A DNA stretch of 64,000 nt from SpSt-398 sp041752235 (GTDB lineage: Bacteria; Bacteroidota; Bacteroidia; Chitinophagales; Chitinophagaceae), in assembly GCA_041752235.1 (NCBI GenBank), contig JBGSHM010000008.1, positions 43,894 through 107,893 of the forward strand. The letters are read 5' to 3'. Numbering within the stretch: the stretch's first letter is position 1; each line of letters opens with the position of its first letter. The notes under the pieces are model-generated. The model saw nothing but the letters and a program-made list of their open reading frames with translations, was not told where the DNA came from and did not search any database. This document shows, in pieces, positions 24,937 through 33,229 of the stretch. The translations under genes and the position numbers were made by a program.

Positions 24937-25797
24937 ATCAAACGCTCTTTACTCGTCATCGCGCTCATTCCGCTTTCCCTTTTTTCCCAGTCCCTTACCG
25001 GAATTTGGGAAGGAAAGATCGCCATCAATGGGTTTAAAGACCAGGAGATGCGGATGACCCTTGAGTTGGAAGAAGACTCCACGGGACGATTATGGGGGAT
25101 GATGTACCTACGCGGATTTGAAAAAAATACGGTAACCGGATGTGATTACCTGGTGGTTGGGGCACGCGACCAGAATCGGGTGTTTCTGACCTGGGAGAAA
25201 ATTGTCAGGCAGGTGAACCTCAATGAAGAAACCTGTGGATGGCTTCGGCGTATGACAGCGATCGTTTCACCCACAGAGGAAAATGGAAAGAGTGTAGTGG
25301 GAGTTTGGACAAGTCCCAATGGTACGACCAGTCAGTTTTCCACTGTTCAAACGGCTTTTCAGGTTAGCAGTAACACCACTGAAGAATTAGACAAATACGG
25401 AGAGGAGCTCTTTCTGTTTGTGGAGCGAAGCGGGTTTTACCTCGCACCTGCAGCACGAAGATTTGAACGGGTGGCGGAAATATTCACCGATAGTACCGAA
25501 CTGGTGATGGAGGTCAGGTCGGCGGCCCGAAAACAAGGCGATTCTATTTCGGTTTACCTGGATGGTTACCCTGCCGTTTCGCTGCATGATATTTTTGCCA
25601 ACCCCTTGCGGTTGCGGATCCAGTTGGCTGACACAGGAGCGAATGAGGTGTTGTTTGTCAACGAATCGTTGTTAAAAAACCAGCTTAAGATTAGTCTGAG
25701 CTGGATCGAGGACGGGGACAAAAAGTCCATAACAATAGAACCCACTCATACCCGGACGATGCTAATTTCCATCCGTCGTAAAAGGGTCAGCAACTAA
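24937..25797 (+). CDS. Secreted protein of unknown function, apparent ATC start
   Basis: The first ATG in frame is at 25048, but the frame continues upstream and encodes a clear signal peptide: from 24937 it reads I-KRSLLVIALIPLSLFSQS, then LTGIWEGKIAINGFKDQE. A stop lies at 24928-24930. No ATG, GTG or TTG lies at the natural beginning; the codon in the expected Met place is ATC (24937-24939). The gene therefore either uses a rare ATC start, has a mutated start, or carries a base error. The mature part (about 265 residues) begins with a GIWEGKI beta-strand pattern and is rich in beta structure. It is not recognised. Confidence 0.6.
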   Translation: MKRSLLVIALIPLSLFSQSLTGIWEGKIAINGFKDQEMRMTLELEEDSTGRLWGMMYLRGFEKNTVTGCDYLVVGARDQNRVFLTWEKIVRQVNLNEETCGWLRRMTAIVSPTEENGKSVVGVWTSPNGTTSQFSTVQTAFQVSSNTTEELDKYGEELFLFVERSGFYLAPAARRFERVAEIFTDSTELVMEVRSAARKQGDSISVYLDGYPAVSLHDIFANPLRLRIQLADTGANEVLFVNESLLKNQLKISLSWIEDGDKKSITIEPTHTRTMLISIRRKRVSN

Positions 25798-25812
25798 GCT
25801 TTTCATTTCTCC

Positions 25813-25820
25813 TATATTTG
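25813..25820 (+). promoter_or_regulatory. Promoter -7 element of the proline dehydrogenase gene
   Basis: TATATTTG matches TAnnTTTG, 19 bases before the ATG at 25840. Confidence 0.6.
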
Positions 25821-25839
25821 CACCACAACGACTGTTAGC

Positions 25840-27075
25840 ATGGAGCAACATCCTACTATTTCCTTTGATGATACCGATCTGGCCTTTCATTATAAGACCG
25901 ACAAAGAATTAAAACGGGCCCATTTTCTATTTTTCATGATGGGTAAACCCTGGGTGGTAAAGGCGGGTATTGCCATGACCCCGGCCGCTATCCGGTGGAA
26001 TATTCCCTTTGTCAAACCCCTTGTACGCAATACCATATTCCGACAATTTGTAGGCGGGGAAAGTCTGGAGGAAACTGCGACAGTCGCCCGAAAACTGGGA
26101 GAGTATAAAGTAAAAGTGATCCTGGACTATGGGGTAGAGGGAGGGAATGATGGCGAAAAAGGTTTTGATGAATCCTGTGAGCAGTTTATTCGTGTCATAC
26201 GCTATGCATCTTCTCAGGCCAACATTCCTTTTATGAGTGTAAAGGTGACTGGCTTATCAAGAGCCGGATTATTGGAAAAGCTCGACACTATGATGCACGC
26301 CCTTCCCGGCTCGCTGATGAAAAGGTATTTAAAGGCAATTGATGAACTACCTGCTACAGAAAGAGAAGAATGGCACCGGGTCAGGCATCGGCTGATGAGG
26401 ATATCACAAACAGCTGCTGAAGCTGGCGTAGGGGTATTGATCGATGCGGAAGAAACCTGGATCCAGGATCCCGTAGATGCGCTGACGATCCTGATGATGG
26501 ATGCTTTCAATAAGGAGAAGGCCGTGGTATACAATACCACGCAACATTATCGGCATGATCGCCTCGCTTTTTTGAAGGACTCCTACGAAGCCGCTCTGGA
26601 ACGCAAGTTTATTCTCGGTGCCAAACTCGTTCGTGGCGCCTATATGGAAAAAGAAAGGGAAAGAGCAATAGAAAACGGGTATCCTTCTCCCATCCAACCC
26701 GATAAAGAAAGTACCGATCGTGATTTCAATGAGGCCGTTCGATTTTGTGTCGAACACCTCGACCGCATCGCTTTGATCGTGGCTTCGCACAATGAATACA
26801 GCAATCTGCTCACCACCCAATTGCTGGAACAAAAAAACCTACCGCTTGATCATCCGCATGTTCACTTTAGTCAGCTATTCGGCATGAGTGACAATATCAC
26901 CTTCAACCTGGCCCACGCAGGTTGCAGCGTGAGTAAATACCTGCCTTTTGGCCCTATTGGTGATGTCATCCCCTATCTGATGCGCCGCGCCCAGGAAAAC
27001 ACCTCTATTGGTGGACAAACCGGAAGAGAACTGGGGCTGATCACAAAAGAATTAAAGAGACGCTTGAAAGGCTAG
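25840..27075 (+). CDS. Proline dehydrogenase family protein
   Basis: A 411-residue protein of the PRODH barrel family, which oxidises proline to pyrroline-5-carboxylate with FAD. Typical blocks are VKVTGLSRAGLLEKL, VLIDAEETWIQDPVDALT, LGAKLVRGAYMEKERERA and the C-terminal PYLMRRAQENTSIGGQTGRE. It lacks the P5C dehydrogenase domain of PutA, so it is a single-function enzyme; no partner gene is near. The stop is TAG. Confidence 0.9.
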   Translation: MEQHPTISFDDTDLAFHYKTDKELKRAHFLFFMMGKPWVVKAGIAMTPAAIRWNIPFVKPLVRNTIFRQFVGGESLEETATVARKLGEYKVKVILDYGVEGGNDGEKGFDESCEQFIRVIRYASSQANIPFMSVKVTGLSRAGLLEKLDTMMHALPGSLMKRYLKAIDELPATEREEWHRVRHRLMRISQTAAEAGVGVLIDAEETWIQDPVDALTILMMDAFNKEKAVVYNTTQHYRHDRLAFLKDSYEAALERKFILGAKLVRGAYMEKERERAIENGYPSPIQPDKESTDRDFNEAVRFCVEHLDRIALIVASHNEYSNLLTTQLLEQKNLPLDHPHVHFSQLFGMSDNITFNLAHAGCSVSKYLPFGPIGDVIPYLMRRAQENTSIGGQTGRELGLITKELKRRLKG

Positions 27076-27106
27076 ATTAACGATAAAAACTTGAATGTTG
27101 ACATTA

Positions 27107-27142
27107 GCGTTCCTTGGCGTCATCGTGTCTTTGCGGTAAAAC
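27107..27142. repeat. Half element of the ACCGC family
   Basis: GCGTTCCTTGGCGTCATCGT then GTCTTTGCGGTAAAAC: only the right arm of the family at 15892 is seen, in the 74-base gap between convergent genes. Confidence 0.5.
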
Positions 27143-27149
27143 AGATACA

Positions 27150-27542
27150 TTAAACTTCCAATAACTTCTTCAAACGTATTAAATAGTCCAGTTCTGGATG
27201 ATTGATCTTTCTCACACTTTCCGCAATATGCCTGGCACTATTAAATATCCGCTTGCGCGTATCCACATCAATCTCTCGCTCATATTCCTGAAAATAGGTT
27301 TCGAAGGCGTGGTATGCATCCTCCGCTGATTCATAATTTTCTTCCATGGTATCAAATTCAAACTGGATCACAAATGCCCTGTCCGTTCCAAAACGGTCGG
27401 TGCTTTCATCGTAATGTTTCCACGTGTATTGGATCTCATCGGTCAGGCTTTTTCTTTCTTCCGGTCTGATTTTTCGATCAGCCGCCGCAATGGCATAGAA
27501 TAAATTGCCAAGTTGCTTGTAGAGTCTGTTGGTATTGGTCAT
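27150..27542 (-). CDS. TerB-like small protein
   Basis: A 130-residue soluble protein, all helical. The N-terminal FYAIAAADRKIRPEE resembles the start of TerB/DjlA-like helical domains, where such acidic residues bind metal. The match is partial and the function is unknown. The start at ATG 27542 was preferred over an in-frame TTG two codons upstream. It is convergent with the proline dehydrogenase gene. Confidence 0.55.
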   Translation of the reverse strand: MTNTNRLYKQLGNLFYAIAAADRKIRPEERKSLTDEIQYTWKHYDESTDRFGTDRAFVIQFEFDTMEENYESAEDAYHAFETYFQEYEREIDVDTRKRIFNSARHIAESVRKINHPELDYLIRLKKLLEV

Positions 27543-27640
27543 AATCAACCGGTTTATAATCGAAAGTTATTTCACTTATAACCGGATCGGACTGAGACAG
27601 GTCAGGGATTTTTCTGTTTGTGGTCAAGGGGGGGAGTTTT

Positions 27641-27816
27641 AGTGAATGGTGAATAGTGAATAGTGAATGGTGAATAGGGCCCGTTCAGAAATATTTTTCT
27701 GCTAAATATTTGATAGTCAGTAGTTTAATTTCAAGAATCTATTGAAACTCCTCTAATCACCATTGACCATTCACTATTCACCATTCACTATTCACTATTG
27801 ACTATTGACTATTCAC
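27641..27816. repeat. GTGAATA-type 7-base inverted repeat
   Basis: This element fills most of the 318-base gap 27549-27866. The left arm (27641-27678) is GTGAATG GTGAATA GTGAATA GTGAATG GTGAATA. The right arm (27757-27816) repeats ATTCACC/ATTCACT/ATTGACT units. The 78-base centre is A+T-rich and without features. A -7-like TAAATTG (27855-27861) precedes thyA. Confidence 0.85.
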
Positions 27817-27866
27817 AAAACTCCCTGCCCTCTCTACTTTCCCTCATTTCATCCTAAATTGCGGCC

Positions 27867-28676
27867 ATGCAGCAATACCTTTCTCTTCTTCAGCATATTT
27901 TAGATCATGGTACGGATAAAAGTGACCGGACAGGCACCGGCACCCGGAGTTGTTTTGGTTATCAGATGCGATTTGATCTGCAACAGGGATTTCCACTGGT
28001 AACAACCAAGAAAGCCCATTTGAAAAGCATCATTTATGAGCTGCTTTGGTTTTTAAAAGGAGAAACAAACATTGCCTACTTAAAGGAGAATGGGGTGAGT
28101 ATTTGGAATGAATGGGCCAATGAGCAAGGGGAATTGGGTCCGGTTTATGGTAAGCAATGGAGAAGTTGGGAAGGGAAGGGTGGAAAGGTGGTTGACCAGA
28201 TCACCGATGTTCTTCATCAATTAAAGACCAATCCGGATAGTCGGCGCATGATCGTCAGTGCCTGGAACGTAGGGGAGTTATCTGAAATGGCCCTCATGCC
28301 TTGTCATACGCTCTTTCAATTTTATACCGCCCCGGGGCCAAACGGGAAAAGACGGTTATCCTGCCAACTCTATCAGCGCAGTGCGGATGTATTTCTTGGT
28401 GTTCCGTTTAACATTGCCTCCTATGCCTTGCTTACGCTGATGATGGCCCAGGTTTGTGATATGGAACCGGGCGATTTTGTCCACACTTTCGGGGATGTAC
28501 ATATTTACAGCAATCACATGGATCAGGTCAACCTTCAACTTAGCCGCGATCCATTTCCGCTTCCTGTCATGAAGATCAATCCGGCGGTGAAGGATATCTT
28601 TGATTTCAAGTTTGAAGATTTTACATTGGAAAATTATCAGTCACATCCGGCGATAAAAGCGCCTGTGGCGGTGTAA
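27867..28676 (+). CDS. thyA: Thymidylate synthase
   Basis: A 269-residue ThyA that methylates dUMP to dTMP using methylene-tetrahydrofolate. The active-site Cys is in LMPCHTLFQFY, folate and dUMP contacts lie in SDRTGTGTRS, QLYQRSADVFLGVPFNIASY and HTFGDVHIYSNH. The neighbour folA (28810) regenerates the dihydrofolate formed; the two lie in the same orientation 133 bases apart, with a repeat and a promoter between. Confidence 0.96.
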   Translation: MQQYLSLLQHILDHGTDKSDRTGTGTRSCFGYQMRFDLQQGFPLVTTKKAHLKSIIYELLWFLKGETNIAYLKENGVSIWNEWANEQGELGPVYGKQWRSWEGKGGKVVDQITDVLHQLKTNPDSRRMIVSAWNVGELSEMALMPCHTLFQFYTAPGPNGKRRLSCQLYQRSADVFLGVPFNIASYALLTLMMAQVCDMEPGDFVHTFGDVHIYSNHMDQVNLQLSRDPFPLPVMKINPAVKDIFDFKFEDFTLENYQSHPAIKAPVAV

Positions 28677-28698
28677 AAGGTTGGTTGCTGTAATGCCA

Positions 28699-28780
28699 AA
28701 GTTTTACCACCATGACGCGAGGGCGCAAAGGACGCCATACTTCCTTGCGCTCCCTGGCGACCTTGTGTCCTGGCGGTAAT
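28699..28780. repeat. ACCGC-type inverted repeat
   Basis: Left TTTTACCACCATGACGCGAG with GGCGCAAAGGACGCC, right CCTTGCGCTCCCTGGCGACC then TTGTGTCCTGGCGGTAA. Arms partly complementary; between thyA and folA. Confidence 0.7.
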
Positions 28781-28797
28781 ACCGAAAAAATAATTCC

Positions 28798-28805
28798 TAA
28801 ATTTG
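28798..28805 (+). promoter_or_regulatory. Promoter -7 element of folA
   Basis: TAAATTTG fits TAnnTTTG and ends 4 bases before the ATG at 28810, pointing to a leaderless mRNA. Confidence 0.6.
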
Positions 28806-28809
28806 CCTC

Positions 28810-29304
28810 ATGACCATTTCTCTCATCGTCGCAGTTTCCCAAAACAACGTCATCGGCAAAGACAACCGTCTTCCCTGGCACCTTCCCGAAGACTTGAAAT
28901 ATTTCAAAAACACCACCTGGGCCATGCCCATCGTGATGGGGAGAAAGACATGGGAGTCATTGGGAAAAGCGCTGCCCGGACGAACCAATATTGTGATCAC
29001 TCGAAATAACGGGTTCAATGCCGAGGGCGCTCATGTGGTCGACTCGCTGGAAGGCGCAAAAAAGATCGCGGAAGCATTGGATGTAAAGGAAATATTCATC
29101 ATTGGGGGAGCAGAGATTTTCTCCCTTGCCCTTCCTCTCGCGCAACGATTATACCTGACCCGGATACACCAGGATTTTGAAGGGGATGTTTTCTTTCCCG
29201 ACATCGAACCTTCCAAATGGGAACTGGCCTTCAAGCGTGATTGCCAACCGGATGAAAAGAACAAGTACGCCTATAGCTTCGAGCGCTGGGAGGCCAGACC
29301 CTGA
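28810..29304 (+). CDS. folA: Dihydrofolate reductase
   Basis: A 164-residue enzyme of normal length. MTISLIVAVSQNNVIGKDNR begins the protein, RLPWHLPEDLKYFKN holds the catalytic acid in the usual helix, PIVMGRKTWESLG and IFIIGGAEIFSLAL bind NADPH. It reduces dihydrofolate to tetrahydrofolate, using NADPH. It probably forms a unit with the following methyltransferase gene (14-base gap). Confidence 0.96.
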   Translation: MTISLIVAVSQNNVIGKDNRLPWHLPEDLKYFKNTTWAMPIVMGRKTWESLGKALPGRTNIVITRNNGFNAEGAHVVDSLEGAKKIAEALDVKEIFIIGGAEIFSLALPLAQRLYLTRIHQDFEGDVFFPDIEPSKWELAFKRDCQPDEKNKYAYSFERWEARP

Positions 29305-29318
29305 TCAAGAAAAAAGTA

Positions 29319-30125
29319 ATGGGAAACTGGCTACATAGAATCCGGTTCATTGGCAAATACCTGCACTATTATTTCACCGCCTCTAACGGCAAGGGACATG
29401 GTACCCATTCTCCCTTTGTGTTTGGCTTCATTAAGAATGTATTGAATGATCATACTACCTATCCAGCCTATGAAAAGGTGGAGTCACTGCGAAAAAAATT
29501 AAAGAAGGATAAGCGGATGATTTCGGTAGAGGACCTTGGTGCCGGTACAACAACCGGCGCCGGTTATCAGCGTTCCATCTCCAGCATTGCTACACATGCC
29601 GCCAAACCACCGAAATACGCGCAACTGCTTTTTCGCATGGCCCGGTATTATCAATCACAAAATATATTGGAGCTGGGCACTTCACTTGGATTAACAAGTG
29701 CCTATCTGGCACAGGCAAACGAAAAAGGCAAATTAATGACCCTTGAAGGCGCTCCAATCATTGCTGAACTGGCCACCAAACATTTTAGTCATTTGGGATT
29801 GGAGAATGTCGAGGTGATAACGGGAAATTTTGACCAAACTCTTTTGCCCGCTCTGGAAAAACCAGGCAGGCCGGATATGGTTTTTGTGGATGGCAACCAC
29901 CGAAAAGAGCCTACGTTACGGTATTTTAAAACCCTGCTCGATCACACCGGGCCGGAGACGATCCTGATATTTGATGATATTCATTGGAGCCGGGACATGG
30001 AAGAAGCCTGGGAGGAGATACGACTTAACCCCGCGGTGCAGTGCAGCCTGGACCTCTTCTTTATTGGCATTGTCTTCTTTCGCAAAGAATTCAGAGAGAA
30101 GGTTCACTTTACCATTCGGTACTAA
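29319..30125 (+). CDS. Class I SAM-dependent methyltransferase
   Basis: A 268-residue protein with a Rossmann methyltransferase core from about residue 105: NILELGTSLGLTSAYLA (motif I), LMTLEGAPIIAELA (motif II acidic residue) and DMVFVDGNHRKEPTLRYF, as in catechol-type O-methyltransferases (VDG). The first 90 residues (YHYYFTASNGKGHGTHSPFV) are not recognised. The substrate is unknown. It follows folA closely in the same direction. Confidence 0.75.
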   Translation: MGNWLHRIRFIGKYLHYYFTASNGKGHGTHSPFVFGFIKNVLNDHTTYPAYEKVESLRKKLKKDKRMISVEDLGAGTTTGAGYQRSISSIATHAAKPPKYAQLLFRMARYYQSQNILELGTSLGLTSAYLAQANEKGKLMTLEGAPIIAELATKHFSHLGLENVEVITGNFDQTLLPALEKPGRPDMVFVDGNHRKEPTLRYFKTLLDHTGPETILIFDDIHWSRDMEEAWEEIRLNPAVQCSLDLFFIGIVFFRKEFREKVHFTIRY

Positions 30126-30212
30126 GAGTGGAATAATCAGGGATTCAACTAACAATTATCACCTGTCCCCACAACCTAAAATTCGTTACCTTCGACCCTG
30201 GAATTTATCCAT

Positions 30213-31322
30213 ATGACGATAGGCATTCTAAAAGAACCCGCATACGAGTCCAGAGTATCCCTTCTGGCGGAAGCGGCCGCCACCCTCACCAAGAAAGGTA
30301 TCCAGATCATTGTCGAAGAAAATGCAGGGGCCAAAGCCTTTTGCCCGGATAGTGAGTACACTAAGATCGGGGCCAAGGTTATAAGCCGGTCTGAGGTGAT
30401 TGCTTCGGCCGATCTGTTACTGGGAATCCATACGCCTGAAGAGGCGGGTGGTCCTTCTTTCGCTGGTAAGGTGATGCTGGGCGTTTACCAACCCTTGTTT
30501 CAGAAAGACATCATGCAACAATGGGCTGCTAATAAGATCACGACCTTTTCCCTTGATATGTTGCCGCGTACCACCCGGGCCCAGGCCATGGATGTATTGA
30601 GCTCGCAGGCCAATATCGCCGGGTATAAGGCCGTGTTGACTGCTGCAGCGTCCTATTCCCGCTATTTTCCGATGTTCATGACAGCGGCAGGAAGTATTGC
30701 CCCGGCCAAAATGCTCATTTTAGGGGCTGGTGTAGCCGGTCTCCAGGCCATTGCCACTTCGCGCCGGCTGGGTGCTGTCGTAGAAGTATTTGATACGCGA
30801 CCGGCCGTGAAAGAGGAAGTGATGAGTCTGGGTGCAAAATTCATTGAAGTAGAAGGAGCCGCAGATGCATCCAAGGCAGGAGGATATGCCGTGGAGCAAT
30901 CCGAAGATTTTATGCAAAGGCAGAAAGCCCGGATCGCTGAATCAGCCGCCAAAGCAGATATCATCATCACCACAGCGCAGATACCGGGCAAAAAAGCCCC
31001 GATCCTGATCACGGAAGAAATGATCGCCGCCATGCGTCCTGGGTCCATTATCATTGACCTGGCTGCTGCTACCGGAGGCAATACACCATTTACAAAAAAC
31101 AATGATACCGTTGTACAGGGAGGTGTCAGCATCATTGGAAATTCCAATCTGCAAGCAACCATGCCTTCAGATGCCAGTAAGATGTACGGTAAGAATATCC
31201 TGAATTTTCTTGCCCTGCTGATCACCAAAGAAGGCCAGCTTCACCTGAATTGGGACGACGATCTCGTAAAGGGAAGTTGTATCACTCATGAAGGAGCCAT
31301 CGTACATGATCGGGTTAAATAA
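30213..31322 (+). CDS. pntAA: NAD(P) transhydrogenase alpha-1 subunit
   Basis: A 369-residue soluble NAD-binding subunit. The Rossmann motif is KMLILGAGVAGLQAIATSRR, followed by VEVFDTRPAVKEEVMSLGAK; the N-terminal half is the AlaDH/PNT fold (MTIGILKEPAYESRVSLLAE). It transfers hydride between NADH and NADP+ together with PntB. The gene is the first of three (alpha-1, alpha-2, beta), the split arrangement known from Rhodospirillum. A -7-like TACCTTCG lies at 30187-30194. Confidence 0.93.
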   Translation: MTIGILKEPAYESRVSLLAEAAATLTKKGIQIIVEENAGAKAFCPDSEYTKIGAKVISRSEVIASADLLLGIHTPEEAGGPSFAGKVMLGVYQPLFQKDIMQQWAANKITTFSLDMLPRTTRAQAMDVLSSQANIAGYKAVLTAAASYSRYFPMFMTAAGSIAPAKMLILGAGVAGLQAIATSRRLGAVVEVFDTRPAVKEEVMSLGAKFIEVEGAADASKAGGYAVEQSEDFMQRQKARIAESAAKADIIITTAQIPGKKAPILITEEMIAAMRPGSIIIDLAAATGGNTPFTKNNDTVVQGGVSIIGNSNLQATMPSDASKMYGKNILNFLALLITKEGQLHLNWDDDLVKGSCITHEGAIVHDRVK

Positions 31323-31345
31323 TTTTTTTATTGAAATAATATAAA

Positions 31346-31654
31346 ATGGATTCAATACTCGGATGGATAACAGCCAATCAACAGATCATCTACATTGTGG
31401 TCCTGATGATCTTTGTGGGCATTGAGGTCATTGGCCGGGTGCCCAGTGTATTGCACACGCCATTGATGAGTGGTGCCAACGCTATCCACGGGGTAGTGAT
31501 AATCGGCGCCATCATCGTGATGGGCAAGGCAGAACACGATAATTACCTGGCTCTGATACTCGGCTTTCTTGCCGTTATACTAGGAACCTTGAATGTGGTG
31601 GGTGGCTTTGTGGTCACCGACCGGATGCTGGAGATGTTCAAAAAGAAAAAGTAA
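31346..31654 (+). CDS. pntAB: NAD(P) transhydrogenase alpha-2 (membrane) subunit
   Basis: A 102-residue protein with three to four hydrophobic helices (IIYIVVLMIFVGIEVIG, HGVVIIGAIIVMG, LALILGFLAVILGTLNVVGG). It is the small membrane domain that, with PntB, forms the proton path. The conserved stretch VLHTPLMSGANAIHGVV is typical of this subunit. It lies 23 bases after alpha-1 and 8 before pntB. Confidence 0.93.
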   Translation: MDSILGWITANQQIIYIVVLMIFVGIEVIGRVPSVLHTPLMSGANAIHGVVIIGAIIVMGKAEHDNYLALILGFLAVILGTLNVVGGFVVTDRMLEMFKKKK

Positions 31655-31662
31655 TTCGAATG

Positions 31663-33132
31663 ATGGATCTCAACCTGCTTACAATTAGTTACCTGATCGG
31701 CTCGATCACTTTTATCATTGGCCTGAAAATGCTTTCCAATCCTGCTACTGCCCGAAAAGGAAACTGGGTGGCGGCTACAGGGATGACCATTGCCATTCTG
31801 GGTACGATTTTTTTGTACCGCGATGAGGCCGGAAATAAATTACATAACTACGGATGGATATTTGGTGGTATCCTGATCGGATCGATCGTAGGAACCCTGG
31901 CGGCCAAAAAAGTGAAGATGACCGCCATGCCTGAAATGGTCAGTCTGTTCAATGGAATGGGTGGTGCCTGTGCCGCGCTTATATCTTTTATCGAGTTTGA
32001 TCATTTGGCACAAAATAATTTTTTGATCACCATCGAAGAGACCTATGTTTCGGATGTGGTGGGCGCTACTGAAATCCTGCAACTCCCTGTCCCCGCTGGA
32101 ATGTTGATCACTATCATGCTTGGTCTTATCATTGGGTCCGTATCCTTCGCAGGTTCCATGGTGGCCTGGGCCAAATTGAATGGCCGGATGAAAGACTTTG
32201 CTTTTCCTGGTCAACATATTTTCAACCTTGTATTGCTGGCGGTCATACTGGGATTAGCCGTTTATGTGGTAGGATGGGTGCCTGCTTCCAGTCACCTGCT
32301 CTTTTATCTGATCTTCGCACTTGCCTTGATCTATGGTGTCTTTTTTGTGTTGCCGATTGGTGGAGCAGATATGCCCGTGGTTATTTCACTGTTGAACTCG
32401 TTTACAGGTGTGGCCGCTGCAAGTGGGGGCTTTCTTTATGACAATAAAGTAATGCTTACAGGTGGTATCCTCGTAGGTGCAGCAGGTACTTTACTGACGA
32501 TACTGATGTGTAAAGCCATGAACCGCTCATTGGCGAATGTACTCATCGGGTCCTTTGGTGGGGGAGCAAAAGCAGTGACAGGTGTCTCCACCCAGCAAGG
32601 AAGTTATAAAGAAATAAACCTGAGTGATACCGCTGTAGTGATGAGCTATGCCCAAAAAGTCTTTATAGTTCCCGGATATGGATTGGCAGTTGCCCAGGCG
32701 CAACATGCCTGTCATGAACTGGAAAAATTACTCGAAGCAAAAGGCGTGGAAGTAAAATATGCCATACATCCGGTGGCGGGACGTATGCCCGGTCACATGA
32801 ATGTACTGCTGGCAGAGGCCGATGTGGCCTATGATAAATTGTTGGAAATGGAACAAGCCAACGAGGAGTTTCACAATACAGATGTAGTGTTGATATTAGG
32901 CGCGAATGATGTGGTGAACCCCGCTGCTAAATCAGATCCTTCCTCGCCAATATATGGTATGCCTATCCTGGATGTGGAATTGGCCAAGACCGTTATCGTC
33001 AATAAACGAAGCATGAAACCGGGTTATGCAGGTATTGAGAATGACCTCTTCTTCCGGCCAAAGACCTCCATGCTTTTTGGCGATGCAAAAAAAGTGCTCC
33101 AGGATCTTATAGCCGAAATCAAAAGTATCTAA
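31663..33132 (+). CDS. pntB: NAD(P) transhydrogenase beta subunit
   Basis: A protein of about 489 residues. The N-terminal 290 or so residues hold eight or nine membrane helices (for example SVSFAGSMVAWAKLNGRM, MPVVISLLNSFTGVAAASGG). The C-terminal NADP-binding domain has VPGYGLAVAQAQHACHELEK, HPVAGRMPGHMNVLLAEA and VLILGANDVVNPAAKSDPSS. Two adjacent ATG codons (31660, 31663) could start it. The complex uses the proton gradient to make NADPH. A repeat of the ACCGC family follows directly. Confidence 0.95.
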   Translation: MDLNLLTISYLIGSITFIIGLKMLSNPATARKGNWVAATGMTIAILGTIFLYRDEAGNKLHNYGWIFGGILIGSIVGTLAAKKVKMTAMPEMVSLFNGMGGACAALISFIEFDHLAQNNFLITIEETYVSDVVGATEILQLPVPAGMLITIMLGLIIGSVSFAGSMVAWAKLNGRMKDFAFPGQHIFNLVLLAVILGLAVYVVGWVPASSHLLFYLIFALALIYGVFFVLPIGGADMPVVISLLNSFTGVAAASGGFLYDNKVMLTGGILVGAAGTLLTILMCKAMNRSLANVLIGSFGGGAKAVTGVSTQQGSYKEINLSDTAVVMSYAQKVFIVPGYGLAVAQAQHACHELEKLLEAKGVEVKYAIHPVAGRMPGHMNVLLAEADVAYDKLLEMEQANEEFHNTDVVLILGANDVVNPAAKSDPSSPIYGMPILDVELAKTVIVNKRSMKPGYAGIENDLFFRPKTSMLFGDAKKVLQDLIAEIKSI

Positions 33133-33213
33133 CGCCCCGCGTCCCTTTGCGTCTTGGCGTCCTTGCGGTTAATTTTTACCGCCAGGACGCTAAGTCGTAA
33201 TGGGACGCGAGGG
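33133..33213. repeat. ACCGC-type inverted repeat, arms in outward order
   Basis: GCGTCCCTTTGCGTCTTGGC with GTCCTTGCGGTTAA, then TTTTTACCGCCAGGACGCTA with AGTCGTAATGGGACGCGAGG. The two GCGGT/ACCGC ends face each other, opposite to the element at 15892. It contains the ATG (33200) of a spurious extension of the next gene. Confidence 0.75.
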
Positions 33214-33218
33214 TTTTG

Positions 33219-33226
33219 TATTTTTG
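33219..33226 (+). promoter_or_regulatory. Promoter -7 element of the rRNA methylase gene
   Basis: TATTTTTG fits TAnnTTTG; 3 bases separate it from the proposed GTG start at 33230. Confidence 0.5.
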
Positions 33227-33229
33227 GAC

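Noticed and set aside
33200..33229. ATG start of the rRNA methylase at 33200
   Set aside because: It lies in the ACCGC-type repeat and upstream of the -7 element, so the transcript probably does not include it.
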